DNA from: Lepidurus packardi
Taxonomy: Eukaryota > Arthropoda > Branchiopoda > Notostraca > Triopsidae
Reading direction: 5' to 3'
Assembly (NCBI GenBank): GCA_023053545.1
Contig: JAKZAN010000001.1
Location: 5,910,565-5,974,564, forward strand
Length of the DNA: 64,000 bases
Positions 35,599-48,132 of this stretch are shown here, piece after piece. The notes beneath the pieces were generated by a model. That model was given only the letters and a program-made list of their open reading frames with translations, did no database searches and was not told the DNA's origin. Every line of letters begins with the position of its first letter. Within the stretch, counting starts at the first letter, position 1. A program made the translations under genes and the position numbers.

Positions 35599-36408
35599 GT
35601 TTATGCAACTGATTCACAGCGAAGATTTTATAAATGTAACTTATTAAAGATCACGTAATTAAAAACTTGCGTGAATATTGTTTGACAGTTACCCGGCTTT
35701 CCTGTCCACCGCCCTAGGCTTGCTAGTGGTGTGGAGAGTGGGTGGGTAATTTGACGTCTACGCCTTCGTGGAGCTTTCTTTTCTACCTTCTTTCCCCCCT
35801 GCCTTCCACAATGGCTGCCCGACGCCGTTGAACCAATCAGAAACAAGAGGCATTTCAAGCTTCAGTAAATGAATACAACATGAATATTTTGTTGTAAAAG
35901 TCCGTAAAAATCTAAGTATTTTTTTACACTATATAACTTTAGCTATTAATTTATTGAAATATGTAGTTAATAATGTAAAGAATTAGCATTTAGTTTTCGT
36001 ATTTTTCATCTTGAATTCCCCGCGAAATGGTCGTACAAAGCTTGTTTTCATGAAAGTATAAGAAATTAACCATTAACTCTTGGTTTAAAATTCTGTAAAA
36101 ATACACTTTGTATTATAATTATTTAGAAGCATGGAAAACTAATTTATTGGGATATTTGAGAGTACACTTCATGAGCTGGAGATTATTTTTTCGGGAATTT
36201 TCATCAGAAATTTCTTGCTATTTTGCTGATAGGATGTATCACCCGAAGGCGGAGCTTATAAAACCAAACAACAAGTCCAGTTCAGACTCGATCTGAAACC
36301 ATAAGTCAGTGTGCAAGACGTAGTTACGACGCATATCCTTACCAACAAACTACAAAGAGAAGAATAAAACAACTATATTTTATCAGTACACGGATAAGAT
36401 AAAAGGTG
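35599..36408. promoter_or_regulatory. Divergent promoter region between Arp3 and the NBR1-like gene
   Basis: The 810 bp between two outward-facing start codons must hold both promoters. On the plus strand TATAAAA (36257-36263) lies 27 nt before an initiator-like TTCAGAC at about 36281-36287, a plausible TATA/Inr pair for the NBR1-like gene. On the Arp3 side the sequence is GC-richer near 35700-35830 and no TATA is evident. Confidence 0.5.
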
Positions 36409-38707
36409 ATGCACCGTTATGGTCCGGTGATCCAGGTAAGTCTTTTTTCCGACTTCGTCGCCTTTTTGTTCATTGTTGTTTTTACTTCGTTCCGTTAAAT
36501 AACACTTACACCGCTTGCAGAGGCTATTAAAAATGGACGACGGCCAAGATAATTTAATTCGGGACTTTGTACAAGTCCGAAGGGGAAAAGAGGATTGCGA
36601 GTTGGGAATCCCGGAGAAGAAGGAAAATAAAGATGAGAAATTTTTGCGGCAATTGGAATTCGAAGCTTATATGGAAAAAGTACGTTTCTCTTCGCAAATA
36701 TATTTTTTCACAAATTATCCGGTAATTTTTTTTTGCAGTTTAAAAAGGAAATGACAGCAGAAGTCACAGCTCGGATAGCATACACTGTCAAAATTATGAT
36801 GAGTAATCACTTGACCGAGATTACTCAACTCTGTCGATCGAAAGTCCCCGAAAAAAAAGTAATTAAGATCAGCCAACAAATTCAAGAGAATGAAAATGTC
36901 CTACAGCTTGATAAAACCCAAAAGAAAAGACTTAAAGAGCATCAGCGAATGGAGGAAATGGAGAAGAAGGCGAATAAAATCTTTCGAAATTTGGGAAAAG
37001 ACAATGTTGTACTAGAAAAACCTGACGAAAAGATGGCAAAGAAGATGGATAAATATGAGAAACGACTCCGGAAGAAACTCCAAAAGATATCACAACTTTC
37101 CACAAGTTTTACTTTGCCTGTATCAAATGAATCGCAACCCAACATGACACGTTCTACGCCAGCCACTTCCCCACAGCCTCCAAATTCCTTTCAAATAACT
37201 CCCGACAAGTCTCCCCAACGACAAACCCATTTGCATCACTCGCATACTGCATCAGACAGTGAATTCGAAGTTGTGCCTCAGCCTGCATCAAACGGTAACC
37301 TGAACATCATTCTTGGCCTGCACCTTTTGACCCTTTCTCACCCTTTTCGATCTGACTTTCGTAGACTGTGTGCGGATTAACGGTAAGGTAGTCTCTCTCG
37401 AGGAATTCGACAATATGGAATCTTCGCAAGACGAGGACCCCGAATCCTGTGATGATTGGCTCCAGACTGGCAACATGTCCTCCAGCCAATCAACTTGTAA
37501 TTTTATAATTTGTATATTCATAAAAAAAATTAATTTAAAAGAACAAAAAAATAGGTATTATGATGGGAAGTCTGCAGAATTCCGTCAAAGAGTATCTGAC
37601 GTCGCCTGAACCCTCAGTGGAAGTCGTTGAGGATCCCGCTCCGAAAGAAGAAAGCACAACTCTAAATCGCGACTTAAATTCACAGAAAAATCCAATAGAG
37701 TCAGATGCTTCCGACTTGGAAGGAGCCACAGCCATGGCTAATCTGAGTCATTCCTTTGAAATTTCGCTTTCCATGCAAGAAAGACAAGAAGAAGAAGACG
37801 GCGACGAAGGTTTTCCAGAGGAGTTGTTAGAACGTAAACGAAGCCCTTACAACCAAACCCAAGAGGAGGTACTGGAAAAACAATACGCTTTCCGTGCTTC
37901 ATCACAAGCCAGTCGAACCGAAACATCAGAAGTTGGACCCAGTACTACAACGCCTAAGGCGAAACCAAACCAAGCTCCGTCTGCTGAGAATCAGTTTGGT
38001 TCCAAATCGATGTTAAAAAACGTCGTATCGGGAACTCAGGCTGTTGCAGAAGCTACGGCGAGTTTCGTTTCTTCAGTACATACAGACGTTGTTAATGGAG
38101 TACAAACGACGGCAAGTTTTATATCATCGGTAGCCTAATTTTTGTTTTCATTTGCTTGTTTGCTATATATTTCTGAGTTTTCTTACTTAAGTTTGATTTT
38201 CGTTTCTTTAACTTCATTTTTTTTTTTTCTTCTTCTTATTTTTTTTTTTTTTTTTACTTATTATGTGCTTTGTTTTACGTAATGTTTTATGTTTCATGTT
38301 TGGTTTTATTACTTTTTTAGCAGCTCGGACAAATTACAGATCCTTTCCGGCCACAGCCGTCGAATTTCTCTTACCCGCCGTACCCGAAGCCTGCGCCTGC
38401 GCGTACCAAAACCCCTCCGCCACAGCCTAACTTGGGTTTTGCAATGCCTCCATCACCTAGCCAGAGACAAGTTTCGTCTCCTGTCGGACCAAATTTGGCT
38501 TTTCCCGTGGCTCCTCCTCCACAAGAAATGCACAGAAGCGAGTGGCCACAAGATTTGGCTTGGTTTGAACAAGCCGTGTCCTCTAGCTTGTTGGATCGTT
38601 TGGCAGAAATGGGTTTTACGAATCAGCAGTTGAATGTACGTTTGCTTCAACGTTTCAGGGGCCAATTAGACGAAGTTATCATGGCTTTGTTGAATAATGA
38701 AGCTTAA
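36409..38707 (+). CDS. NBR1-like UBA-domain protein with coiled coil and candidate LIR motif
   Basis: Exons 36409-36435, 36521-36679, 36739-37294, 37365-37496, 37555-38129 and 38321-38707 give 611 residues in phase. A Lys/Glu-rich probable coiled coil runs at about 40-185. An acidic patch with SDSEFEVV near residue 235 fits an Atg8-binding LIR. Hydrophobic/Ala-rich helices at about 440-485 resemble the membrane-binding segment before the UBA of NBR1. The UBA at about 558-608 (EMGFTNQQLNVRLLQRF) is closest in pattern to NBR1. PB1, ZZ and FW domains of NBR1 are absent. If the relation holds, it is an autophagy cargo adaptor; the family call is an inference from the C-terminal third. Reading past 38129 gives a UBA-less end three codons later. 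Confidence 0.75.
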
Positions 38708-39264
38708 ATTTGGCGTTGAAAACATGAAACATCTTAAGTTATAAAGTAAAACCCAGAAATCTTTCACTACCTTTTCTTTAATCTTTTCATGGGTTTATTT
38801 AGATACACTTTGTCTATGGACTTAGGGTTCCACTGTTTCAATGGAATATTCTGACTCACTGTACTCGAGTTCTAATTTCACGTGATTAAAATGGCCTATT
38901 AGTAGCAGTCTTTGAAGTGTAAATGGACTTAATTTTGGAGAAAAATACGAACTTCTTTTTACTCACTAAAATAAATTTATTCTTGCCGGATCTTATAAAT
39001 ATAACAGCGCTGTGTTGACATCTTTCAATAACGAGGACCTCTATAACATTTATTAACTTAATTAACAGCATCAACGGGTAAGCCTGTCACGTAATTATAT
39101 CAGGCACTTGAGCACTTCCATTTCGGAGCAGATCTCTACAAATTACTTGTTTACTTATACTGTTTCTTCAGAACTCGATCTTCTTTCGTTACTACATCTT
39201 TGTTATGACTAAGTGAAAAAGCACATTTCGGGTTTCGCCGGCATCTTTTTTTTTTTCTTTCCCT
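38708..39264. other. Convergent 3' regions of the NBR1-like gene and TGIF
   Basis: AT-rich spacer between two convergent stop codons, most likely both 3' UTRs. No coding signal. Confidence 0.5.
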
Positions 39265-40593
39265 TTAGGACGTAAACGCTAATCGTTCGTAGGAGGATGA
39301 ACCCTTATCGCTTTCCATCCGCGAAACTGCAGTATCGACAAGTAAATAAAGACATTCAAACTTGTCTTTGTCTTCATCTTGAGGAGTCGGTGGCGGAGTA
39401 TGTTGTGTACCGTAAACCGAAAAAGAACGACTTCCATGTAAGGGCTCCACTAATACGTGCGGAAAACCGCAGGCGGTCCCAGATGACGAAAGCCAAGGAA
39501 CATTCGATTCAGTAACTACGCAACGCGACAACTGACACAAACAATCCTGCGGAGTAAACACAACATATAGGAATATACTATCCTATCCTAAATTAAAAAT
39601 TTTTTACTGTAGTACAAAATACTGGTACGAAAACAAGGAAAACTTTTTACCAGGTGTCCATCTTCGAATTGATCCCCGATTTCCACTTCGCCAGTGCAGC
39701 CGCAAGGGAATGGGGAAGACCTATTGGGCGAAGAGGGCGGTGACAACTTGGCCGCGGCTGCGCAGCACGCCCAACTTTCCAAAACCTTACTTTTTACCGT
39801 TTCAGGAGGATTGGTTTTCTTTTTCCTGTGGCCATTTGAATCTTGTCTAAGAGGCGGCATTTCTACAACCTCCTCTTGACGCATTTCTGTGCCGACAACT
39901 TCACATTCACCTGCATATTCCCCGGATTGACTATCCTCGAAATAATGATTTACGTCTTCTCGTTCTACTACCGCTTCAAGTAATTCAACCTCAGCGTGGT
40001 TTAAAGTATCGTAATCTTCAGTTCCCAGTTCAGAAGAGCAGTTTGTCGTCCGTCGTGGATAGTATTGCTGCCGACGCGGCTGCGCAGTAGCTAACGCAGA
40101 GGCCAGTAAGGTATGCGGTGAGTTCGTACTCGTACTTTGTTGATTGCTGCGTTTATTGCGTCGAGAGATTGTATAACGTTGAGGATCGTGGCCTTCTTTC
40201 CGGATCAAGTCCGGTAAAACTCGTCTCCTAGCGTTAATAAACCAATTACACACCTAGAACAAATGAAAGGAAAATCATAGATTGACAATTCTAAAATGGA
40301 TTCAAACCGTTTTCTACTTGTAAGAGAGTGAGCCCAGCTTCTTTGGCTAAAACGGCCTTCTCTGCGTCTGAAGGGTACGCGTTGAACCGATGGTCGTATA
40401 GCCATTTCTTGAGCAAACGTACTGCTTCTTTAGGCAAATTGCCCCGGCGACGCTTGCAATCAGAAGAATGGCTCCGTTCGTGCGCGTTAGGGGGAGTATA
40501 GTCTTGCTGGAAGCAGTTCACCGAATTAAGCGACTCCGAGTACATTAGTTCGTCATCCGAAGAAGAGTATTGGTCTTCGTAGATGTCCATCAT
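39265..40593 (-). CDS. TGIF: TGIF-type TALE homeodomain repressor
   Basis: Exons in transcript order are 40593-40318, 40253-39651 and 39546-39265, giving 386 residues. The TALE homeodomain spans about 47-110. It starts [12 protein letters not shown], has the three-residue loop insertion with AYP, and has recognition helix [15 protein letters not shown]. The intron after LLQ splits helix 3. The last exon encodes [20 protein letters not shown] followed by DTAVSRM, resembling the conserved C-terminal patch of TGIF1/2. TGIF proteins repress TGF-beta and retinoid targets in the nucleus; Drosophila counterparts are achintya and vismay. An acceptor AG lies about 14 nt upstream of the ATG, so a non-coding 5' exon is likely. 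A two-Met start (MMDIY) leaves the exact initiator open. Confidence 0.9.
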
Positions 40594-41815
40594 GGTCTTT
40601 AATTTCTGTTAACAAAGAAATAGAACAATGAAAAAAATTACTTACGACAAGCTTGGGCTAGTTTGATTTTGGCCGTTGGCAAGATGCCAAAATTAGCCTT
40701 AAGCCGGAGCTTCTTCCTCTGCTGCCTTGACGTAAGCCGAGATTCCTAGTATAAAAATACTCGTACACCCTATCCAAAACGAGTTACTGCCTTTCAAGAA
40801 TCATGCGTTTGAACTTGGGCTGTCTGCCACACTTATACTTACGCTGCTTATGCGCAAATTTTTATTCGCTTAACTTGAGAACACTTGACATTGATGGGTG
40901 TCCCAAACAGAATTGGAATTTTTTCAGACTTGTCCAAACTAGCTGTGTACTGGATGGAAGGATTAAAATACTACGTAGGAATACTTCAGATTTTTATTAA
41001 ATATATTACTAAAGACGAAACTAAGATGTAAGAATCTGTTAAAACTTCAGTCAAAGCACGGACAATGGAGTAGAAAATAATGTAGATTTCAACGTTTCAT
41101 AGTAATTGAACATTAAGTAAAGAAAAAATTGGTAGAACGCTTTAGTTAACTTACCGTAATGTTACGAATTAAAAAAAACACGTATTGCGTTTTTACAATA
41201 GCACGACGCGTGCTGACACGCTGGTTAGCTGTATCAGGGAAAAGGAGAACGAATGACAGCTCGCACCCGAACCAGAGAGTGTCTTGACGGCTAGACCCGC
41301 GGATTAAGAGTTGTTCCCGTTACTAAAATTACTTCTTTTGTGGTCCTTGAAGAGCACTAAGGGACTGAACGATGTCAAAACGTTAAGTACGGAAGCATGC
41401 TTCTGCACTTTGGTTTATTATTAGTCCCTGGCTCTTTCGGTTGACGTTTCATATGACGGAGCGGGTTAAAAGCGGATTAGGGCAATTAGATCTATGGTTT
41501 TCAACCCGACGAATTTTTAGTTTTACCTTGATGCTCTGTTGCTCATTGTTAAAGGAGTAAATGAGTTTCCAAATGAAAAGAAGGAAAAGTAACCTGAAGT
41601 TTGGAAGTACATTGAACTATCTAATTGAATTCTAAATGTCTTTTATGGCAATGCACTATATGACAGTCACACTAGCTTGAATCAATTTTTGTAAGATATA
41701 CAAGGTGTCTTAGTTACGAAAGACGATTACCTGTTATATTCACAAGCACACGATAAGCGTGTATGTATTACTTAACTACATCCGACAAAGATGTTTGTTT
41801 TTACAACGAAAAACT
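40594..41815. other. TGIF upstream region and NDUFS5 downstream region
   Basis: No gene is recognised. The TGIF side should contain a 5' UTR exon and promoter. The remainder is AT-rich. The last bases before 41816 are the NDUFS5 3' UTR. Confidence 0.45.
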
Positions 41816-42196
41816 TTACGAATTCTGAAAACTATCTGGAGCAGGGTTCAATCTCTCTCTCGTGTCCTTTGGGAGAATTCCTTCTTTAATTTGGCGATCG
41901 GTCTCCTTCTTAATTTCACGGTAACGTTGCATCTACGGCGCATAATACAGAATCATGAAAATGAAAATTAACTGTCTTATAACTCTTACTTGTTTGCCAT
42001 GATGCATGCATTCGTGAAGATCCTCTAAATAATCCCTGCACTTTTCCTGAGCCCGGAATAGACCATATGATTCTCGACATTTCATAAGGTTCATTTCCAA
42101 ATCAGCGCAAAGACCAGGCCTACTTTGATGGGTAAACATTCCACTCGTAAGATCAACGAACGGAGTCCGCAAATAAGGAGGGAAAGTAGCCGCCAT
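41816..42196 (-). CDS. NDUFS5: Complex I subunit NDUFS5 (15 kDa, twin CX9C)
   Basis: Two exons in transcript order, 42196-41990 and 41932-41816, give 107 residues. The twin CX9C motif is exact: Cys30-Cys40 and Cys53-Cys63. The N-terminus YLRTPFVDLTSGMFTHQ matches insect NDUFS5. NDUFS5 is an accessory subunit on the intermembrane-space face of mitochondrial complex I, imported by the Mia40 disulfide relay. The intron is 57 nt. Its start codon lies about 390 nt from the stop of the transporter on the same strand. Family length is about 105 residues, so the model is complete. Confidence 0.92.
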
Positions 42197-42589
42197 TTTA
42201 TCTACAAATGATCTGATGCTGAATTTCTAGTTAGAATCTGCTTTTCTTCCATAATTATTCTATAAATTACCTTAAAATTAGAAACAAAACCGAACTTTAG
42301 TTCCAACTTTTGTTTACTTTCCTTCGATCAAGAGCGCAGGCACGGAAAGGCGGGCTAGTTATAGCTAGATCTACCCCGATTGGCTTAGAAATGGCGCGCT
42401 TTTCAATTCCTAAAAGCCAACCTTCCGTAACTTGCCTTTAACGCAAATAATAAATTATTCAATCAAATTAACAGTAAAATTCATATAAAATTATACCTAA
42501 TACCCAGTTTAATTAAACTATCACAGCAATATATAAGTCTCTCACATTTTTATAACTGAACATGGCAGAACAACGCACACAACCAAGAT
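42197..42589. other. NDUFS5 promoter side and transporter 3' UTR
   Basis: Short AT-rich spacer between two minus-strand genes. It should carry the NDUFS5 promoter and the 3' end of the upstream transporter transcript. No distinct element was recognised. Confidence 0.4.
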
Positions 42590-44711
42590 TCAGATGATCT
42601 CTGTTTCGGTAACTCCATCCTGACCTGTATAACTACTCTGGTTTAAGACATCATAATGTCCACTGATCCTCAAAAGCCACCGGGTATCTTTTAAACATGA
42701 CAATTCTTGTAAATGCCCCAAAAATCGACCTCGAAAGGAACTAGAAACCCAAAAAGCGGATTCATAAATCTTTATGAAGATCCAAATTTTGAATAAATCA
42801 GAACTTTCTTTACCTTTCTTTCATTTCCTGAGATATTTTATGCAAAGCTTTGTTCTTCGTTTCCGGTATGGTCGCAAAGATAAACACTAGCCCTATAAAA
42901 CACATGACTCCGTAGAATATAAAAGTTCCTCCAAGTGTTATCATATCTAAAAAATTAAAAATTAAAAAGAGAAAAGTTTAAATTGTATACTTTCAAAAAT
43001 AAATTTTATACCTATAAACTGAAGGAATGTAGACGACACAACCCAATTGGCAGCCCAATTTAGACCTGACGTAACAGCCATAGCGCGACCCTTGATGGCA
43101 GGCGGAAAAATCTCGCTCAGCAAAAGCCACGTCACTGGTCCAAAGCTGAAAGAATAGGCCGCCACATACGACATTAAAGAAACGAGAGCTAGATAGCGCC
43201 ATCCAGCACTCATTTCCTCTTTTGACGAGCATTCATGATCTGAATCGTAGCTCAAATTCACAATTGGTCCCTCTGTTAAATTCCCAGCAGATTCGTTGCA
43301 AAATATTCCTCCTTTGGAATGACATAAGCTTTCATGAACGATTGCAAAGACCGCTAAGGCAATCATGCTAACGAAAATCACCGAGCAACCCAACAATAGC
43401 GATAACCTGCGTCCCAAACGGTCGATTAGGACAACTGATGAAATAGTAGCAGACAACTTAAAACGAAAATTAATTAAATAAATGTTACATAATAAAATCA
43501 AAAATTTACTTTGACGAACCCTAGTCCAAGATTGGCCAATAAAGCTGCTTTATCCCCACAGAAGCCCACCTGCTTGAATATTTCCGGTGCGTAGTACAGT
43601 ACGTTCGGTACACCGGTAAATTGTTGTGCTAAAACCAAACCTGCTCCTAAAGCTACACAAGCGCGAACGTTATCCACCGCCGAACATAAGGACCAACAAG
43701 AGGTTTGACGACCAGAAGTAAGGGATAAGCGAACATGGACCAATTCTTGTCTTATATTTCCTCCAGTCTCACTACAAACCAAATTTTTAGAAATTAGATT
43801 AAGCTGTACTGTACATCAGTGAAATTCATAAGAAATAAATGTTAAAATTATATGAATTTCATATTAAATTGCCTGAAAGTTTTAGAATCTAAAGTTTATA
43901 AATATAAAAATAAAATAAATTCATACGAAAAAAAAAAACGAAAAATGAAGAAATCATATGAATTTATTTAGGTAAAATCTTACAATCCGCGTAGTTTCTT
44001 AAGGACAGCTTCCGCTTCTTCATCTCGTTTGTGGAGTAAGAGATACTGAGGAGTGTTGGGCAAATAGATCATAACCAGAACTTGGATCAAAGCAGGAACT
44101 GCGCTTAAGCCGAACATGTACCTCCAACCATGGGAAACATCCACGAGCAAGTAGTTGACCAAAAAGGCTAGAAGGAATCCGACCGCGATGCCTAGCTCAT
44201 TTAAGGTAACGAGAGTTCCTCGATTATGAGCCTGGGAGATTTCTGCAATATACATGCATTCGCTAACGGCCGATAAGGCTACAGCGAATCCGACCACGAA
44301 TCGACCGCCTAGTAACGCGGAGTAATTCGTGGCTAACGCCAAGATTATGGCTCCTCCTACGAAGATTAAAGCGTTGGCAATAATGGTCCATCGACTGCCA
44401 ATCCAGTCAATTATTGGTCCCCCGATAAGAGATGCTACCAAGGCTCCGATTAGCATAAGGCTGACGACTGTTTCTTCATTTTGACTGGTTAGATCGAAGT
44501 CCGCTTTTAGCTGTAACAATGCGCCTGAGATTATGCCGATATCGTAGCCAAATAGCAAGCCACCTAATGCAGCCGTACAAGCAGCGAATATTAGGAATGC
44601 AGAGGATTCTCTTGGTTTGGATGGAGATTTAGTTCCGGTATTTGTATTATTCGGTAAGACTATTTGAACTGCAGGAGCTAATAGAATGTTTGAAGCTTCC
44701 GTGTCGGACAT
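42590..44711 (-). CDS. GLUT10/12-type facilitative sugar transporter (MFS)
   Basis: Exons in transcript order are 44711-43984, 43771-43510, 43456-43012, 42946-42814 and 42740-42590, giving 572 residues. Hallmarks in order are GYDIGIISGALLQ (TM1), GPIIDWIGSR, GRFVVGFAVALSAVSE, the NRGTLVTLNELGI loop, PNTPQYLL, QQFTG (TM7), DRLGRR, GPVTWLLLSEIFP (TM10) and PETKNKALH after TM12. The extended TM9-TM10 extracellular loop with many Cys and NLT/NLS sites, and SECMYIAEI, point to the GLUT10/12 (SLC2A10/12) class. It should carry hexoses or related solutes across the plasma membrane. An alternative acceptor near 42707 would give a shorter tail; the chosen one yields the longer, compositionally better C terminus. 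Confidence 0.88.
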
Positions 44712-45425
44712 CGCAGATTACGCATAATCACTAAAACGTTGAAAACAAATGATAACAACAATGGAAAGTAGACTCGTTCGTCGTTGTTTACCGCACGTGC
44801 ACGTTTATACTTTTGGAAATTTGAATCCGCCAACATGAGTTACAAACCAACCAGCAGCAAAACCCGCGGTCTTCGCAACCTTTCGCCAAGCTCAACTTGG
44901 CGAAAACTAAAACTTCGACATGCGGTTAATTTGTTGCTAGAGGGAATTAGCTAGCAATTACACTTGATAGGGCGACAAGAGTTGCTTGTTTTACATTTAT
45001 TTTTCTCGATATGTGTCTTAAACGATGAAACCAAATCAGATACGATTAAGAGATGTTAAAATCCTATATAGCCTCGGTTGCAGATAAAGCTTAATTCATA
45101 CAAATTTTTAGAAGGTGCAAATCGTTTAGGGGGCTTAATGGGAAGGACGGGTGTATGAGGGAACATGTTTTTGTTCCCATAAAAACGGAAATGAACGATG
45201 CTATACCGTGAGTGGTACATCGTATATTTAGTACATGATAAGGTTGCATTTTCAAGAGACGTGTTTATTATTCCAGCTAAATAATTCCCAAATATTGGAG
45301 CATTTCTGGTCAGTATAGGGATACACTGCACACCGACCGATCCAAATAGTTAACGATAACACATAATAATCGCAGCTGACGAGTTTGGATACATTCTGCC
45401 TGGTATGGCCGTTGGCATGTAATTT
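44712..45425. other. Transporter upstream region with a dispersed repeat fragment
   Basis: The first part is the promoter side of the transporter. About 45015-45095 resembles 51113-51200: both contain a GATGAAACnAAnTCAGAnACGATTA-type core (two single-base degeneracies within about 24 nt). This marks a dispersed repeat family. No gene is seen. Confidence 0.5.
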
Positions 45426-45555
45426 CGGGTAAGAGAAGATTCACCACAGCCAAAACCTGTTTTTACTAATCCTGTAAACTCACCACAACTTTTCTCTCGT
45501 GAAAATTCCCCACACGAAAATTCACCACAGTATGATCATTGAATACTGACATATA

Positions 45556-46138
45556 CCCAAGTGAAGATGAAAACTTTAACCACGTAATCATAATTAATAA
45601 TAAATTTGAATACAAACTACAACTTTTAAAACTCGTTTTCAGGATTGCTCACGTTTAATAATAATTCATTTGAATACAAACTACAACTCGTTTTGTGTTA
45701 CAAACTACCACAACTCGTACAACTACCTCTACAATTTGACTACAAACTACAATTCGTTTAAATTCGTTTAAACACTCGTTAAGCGAAACTGATTTTCCCA
45801 TTTAAATCAGTGTAAAACACGATAATGCGTTCCCTGCGAAATATTTTTTTAATGTTTATTCAAATAAAATTACAGGTACATGCTTATAAATCGTTAAAGA
45901 TCGTAACAACCTGGGAAAAAACATTGATTGGAAAAAACAGGATTGCTCACGTTTAATAATAATACATTTGAATACAAACTACAAATCGTTTTCAGAAATA
46001 ATAACAAAGCATCGGGCGGCGCTAGCGTGGGGAGTGGAGGAAGGCTTTAAGGTGGGTTTCCCACTATGTCAGTATTCAATGATCATACTGTGGTGAATTT
46101 TCGTGTGGGGAATTGTCACTAGAGAAAAGTTGTGGTGA
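45556..46138 (+). repeat. Left copy of the internal direct repeat
   Basis: Starts CCCAAGTGAAGATGAAAACT and matches the right copy along most of its length, with a roughly 130-bp extra segment at about 45880-46010. It contains an ACTCGTTAAGCGAAAC motif and, just beyond its end, a CTCGTTAAGAGAGGTTCCAC terminus reminiscent of pogo/Tigger-like elements. Multiple TACAAACTACAA-type micro-repeats are present. Confidence 0.75.
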
Positions 46139-46784
46139 GAAACTCGCACTGAAAACTCGCTTAACGAGTGTTTCACATAACGAGCAAGATTCTGGAACGA
46201 ATTATGCTCGTTAAGAGAGGTTCCACTGTACTTTGTCCAATGACGTCACGTCTTTCCTGAAAGCGCGCGGATTTTGAGACACGGGAAGCGACTACGTTCT
46301 GTTGCTATATTCTTAATATATGAAATGTTTATATAATTACTTTTTAGGAGTTCGACAGCGTCCTGTATATATCGTTCTTTTTTTTCGTAGAACGATCGAG
46401 ACAACAGCTGTTGGAATGCTAGACCATGGAGTATTTGTTTCTTCTTCAGTTATACTTGATGCCACAGAATAGCTCCTTAATCTTCACATACTTATGGCGA
46501 ACTTCAGTGGTGCATGTTTTGTTCTTGCTATAAGAAAAAAAGCTTGTGTTTTTCCATTATAATGTATGTAGAGGGTAGGAGATGGAGGAGAGTAGGAGTA
46601 GGAACAAGAGTAGCGTGACGCAAAAAGGGAATTCCTAGGGGATTCCTTTCAAACAAGGTAGCCTCAGGTAAGCTTTCTCAGGTTTTCAACTAAGTGAAGG
46701 GAACTTATATCTATGGAATTTTACCTGTACTCCCGTAATTATTTTCATAACTCCAGAAGTGCCAGATGTGACTTACCTCGAAGC

Positions 46785-48028
46785 ATGGATCTGTGCGTAT
46801 GTGGCAAACGCGTAACACACCGACAGCAAGCACTTGGGCCGTGCGATGATTGTGGTCTTTGGCAGCACCGTATTTGCAATACCGGTAGACATTTCCTTCT
46901 TTCTTCCGAAATTATATTTTATTTCACTAACTAACTTAGGAATCACGCCGCGGCAGTACCGACAGCTTCAGGAAGCTGAGGACTTTGTATGGTCCTGCAA
47001 CGTTTGTCGTGAAAGACTGTTGGTAATTACCCACCAGTTGCATTTTAATAATATACATTTAATATGTCGTATTTGTTTAGTGTTCTTCGGCATCCGCAGA
47101 AACAAACCATCCGGTGAACTTGCCAATAGCGCATAGCACTGCCATCAATGTAAACCTAATCAAGGCTGCAATATCAGTATATTCTATTTCTGATAATTGT
47201 CTTCCGTAGGAACTGGATAATTCGTCTACGATGACTGTTGCTTCAAATATAACCTACGTTGTAGACCGGATTTCAGACGAAGTATTTATCCCGAATTTAT
47301 ATATAACTAAAAAATTACTTTCAATTCAGCAGGTTAGTGGTGACAGGCTAGCTGGGACACCTCCTTTTCTTTTCAGTGGATCTTCAAACTATGATCACGA
47401 GGACGGCGATACTGAGGCTATTAATATCACCAATCCGGAAATCCCTTTTACAGTTCCGCAACGGATCGAGGAAGATTCACTGATTACCGAACCTGTTCGC
47501 ACTGATGCTGTCCATAACGAGATTACATACAAAGTAATTGAACGCGGCACGGAACGAGGAAAACCAGCACTGGCAGATTCTTGCGGGTGGAAATACGTCC
47601 GACACCGGGTGCAGAAGAATGGTACAGTGGACTGGATCTGTTCCGTACATAGGACAGTTCTTAAGTGCCCTGGCTTCGTGAAGCAAACGGGATCGAGCTT
47701 CGTTTTGGTGCGCAAGCACATTTGCAACAGTCAAGCTGCTGGGAGAGACAAGGCTGTAGAAATGAAGCGAGACATGAAGGATGCTGCCATGAAAGGTATT
47801 TGGATTACGTGGATTTTGCAAAAAAAGTTTTAATAATAAAGGAACATTCAAACAGACCCATTCCGCTCTGCACAAAACATCGTAGAAGATGTGTTGATTG
47901 CCCATACAGGAGGGAACGCTGTGCCCGAGGCCTTGCCAACTTTTCTTACTCTCGTCCGCGTGACCAACAGGGCACGAGAAAAGCAGCGAGAAGCAATGTT
48001 CTTACGTATACGAACCTATCGGAAATGA
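46785..48028 (+). CDS. PHD-like zinc finger plus FLYWCH protein inside the TIR element
   Basis: Exons 46785-46884, 46940-47022, 47210-47795 and 47856-48028 join in phase to 313 residues. A 48-nt internal intron, ending TTCAG before codon CAG near 47330, is also possible. The N-terminus has Cys/His pairs CVCGK, CDDCGLWQHRIC and WSCNVC, a PHD-type pattern. The middle segment RGTERGKPALADSCGWKYVR through WICSVHRTVLKCPGF to KHIC is a FLYWCH finger. The tail DPFRSAQNIVEDVL resembles the segment that precedes the transposase in MULE-type proteins, but the frame then stops. Zinc fingers suggest DNA binding to the element or host sites. No premature stops are seen. Confidence 0.65.
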
Positions 48029-48132
48029 AGATAAATAATTTTACATTTATTTTAGATTTATTTATGACAATGTGGTAAACTACTATTTGCATGCCAACTA
48101 TGTCCTAAACTGTATGTCCTAAACTGTCCTTG

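Noticed and set aside
42590..42710. Alternative last acceptor near 42707 for the sugar transporter
   Set aside because: In phase, but gives a short odd tail; the acceptor at 42741 has a better tract and a longer sensible C terminus.
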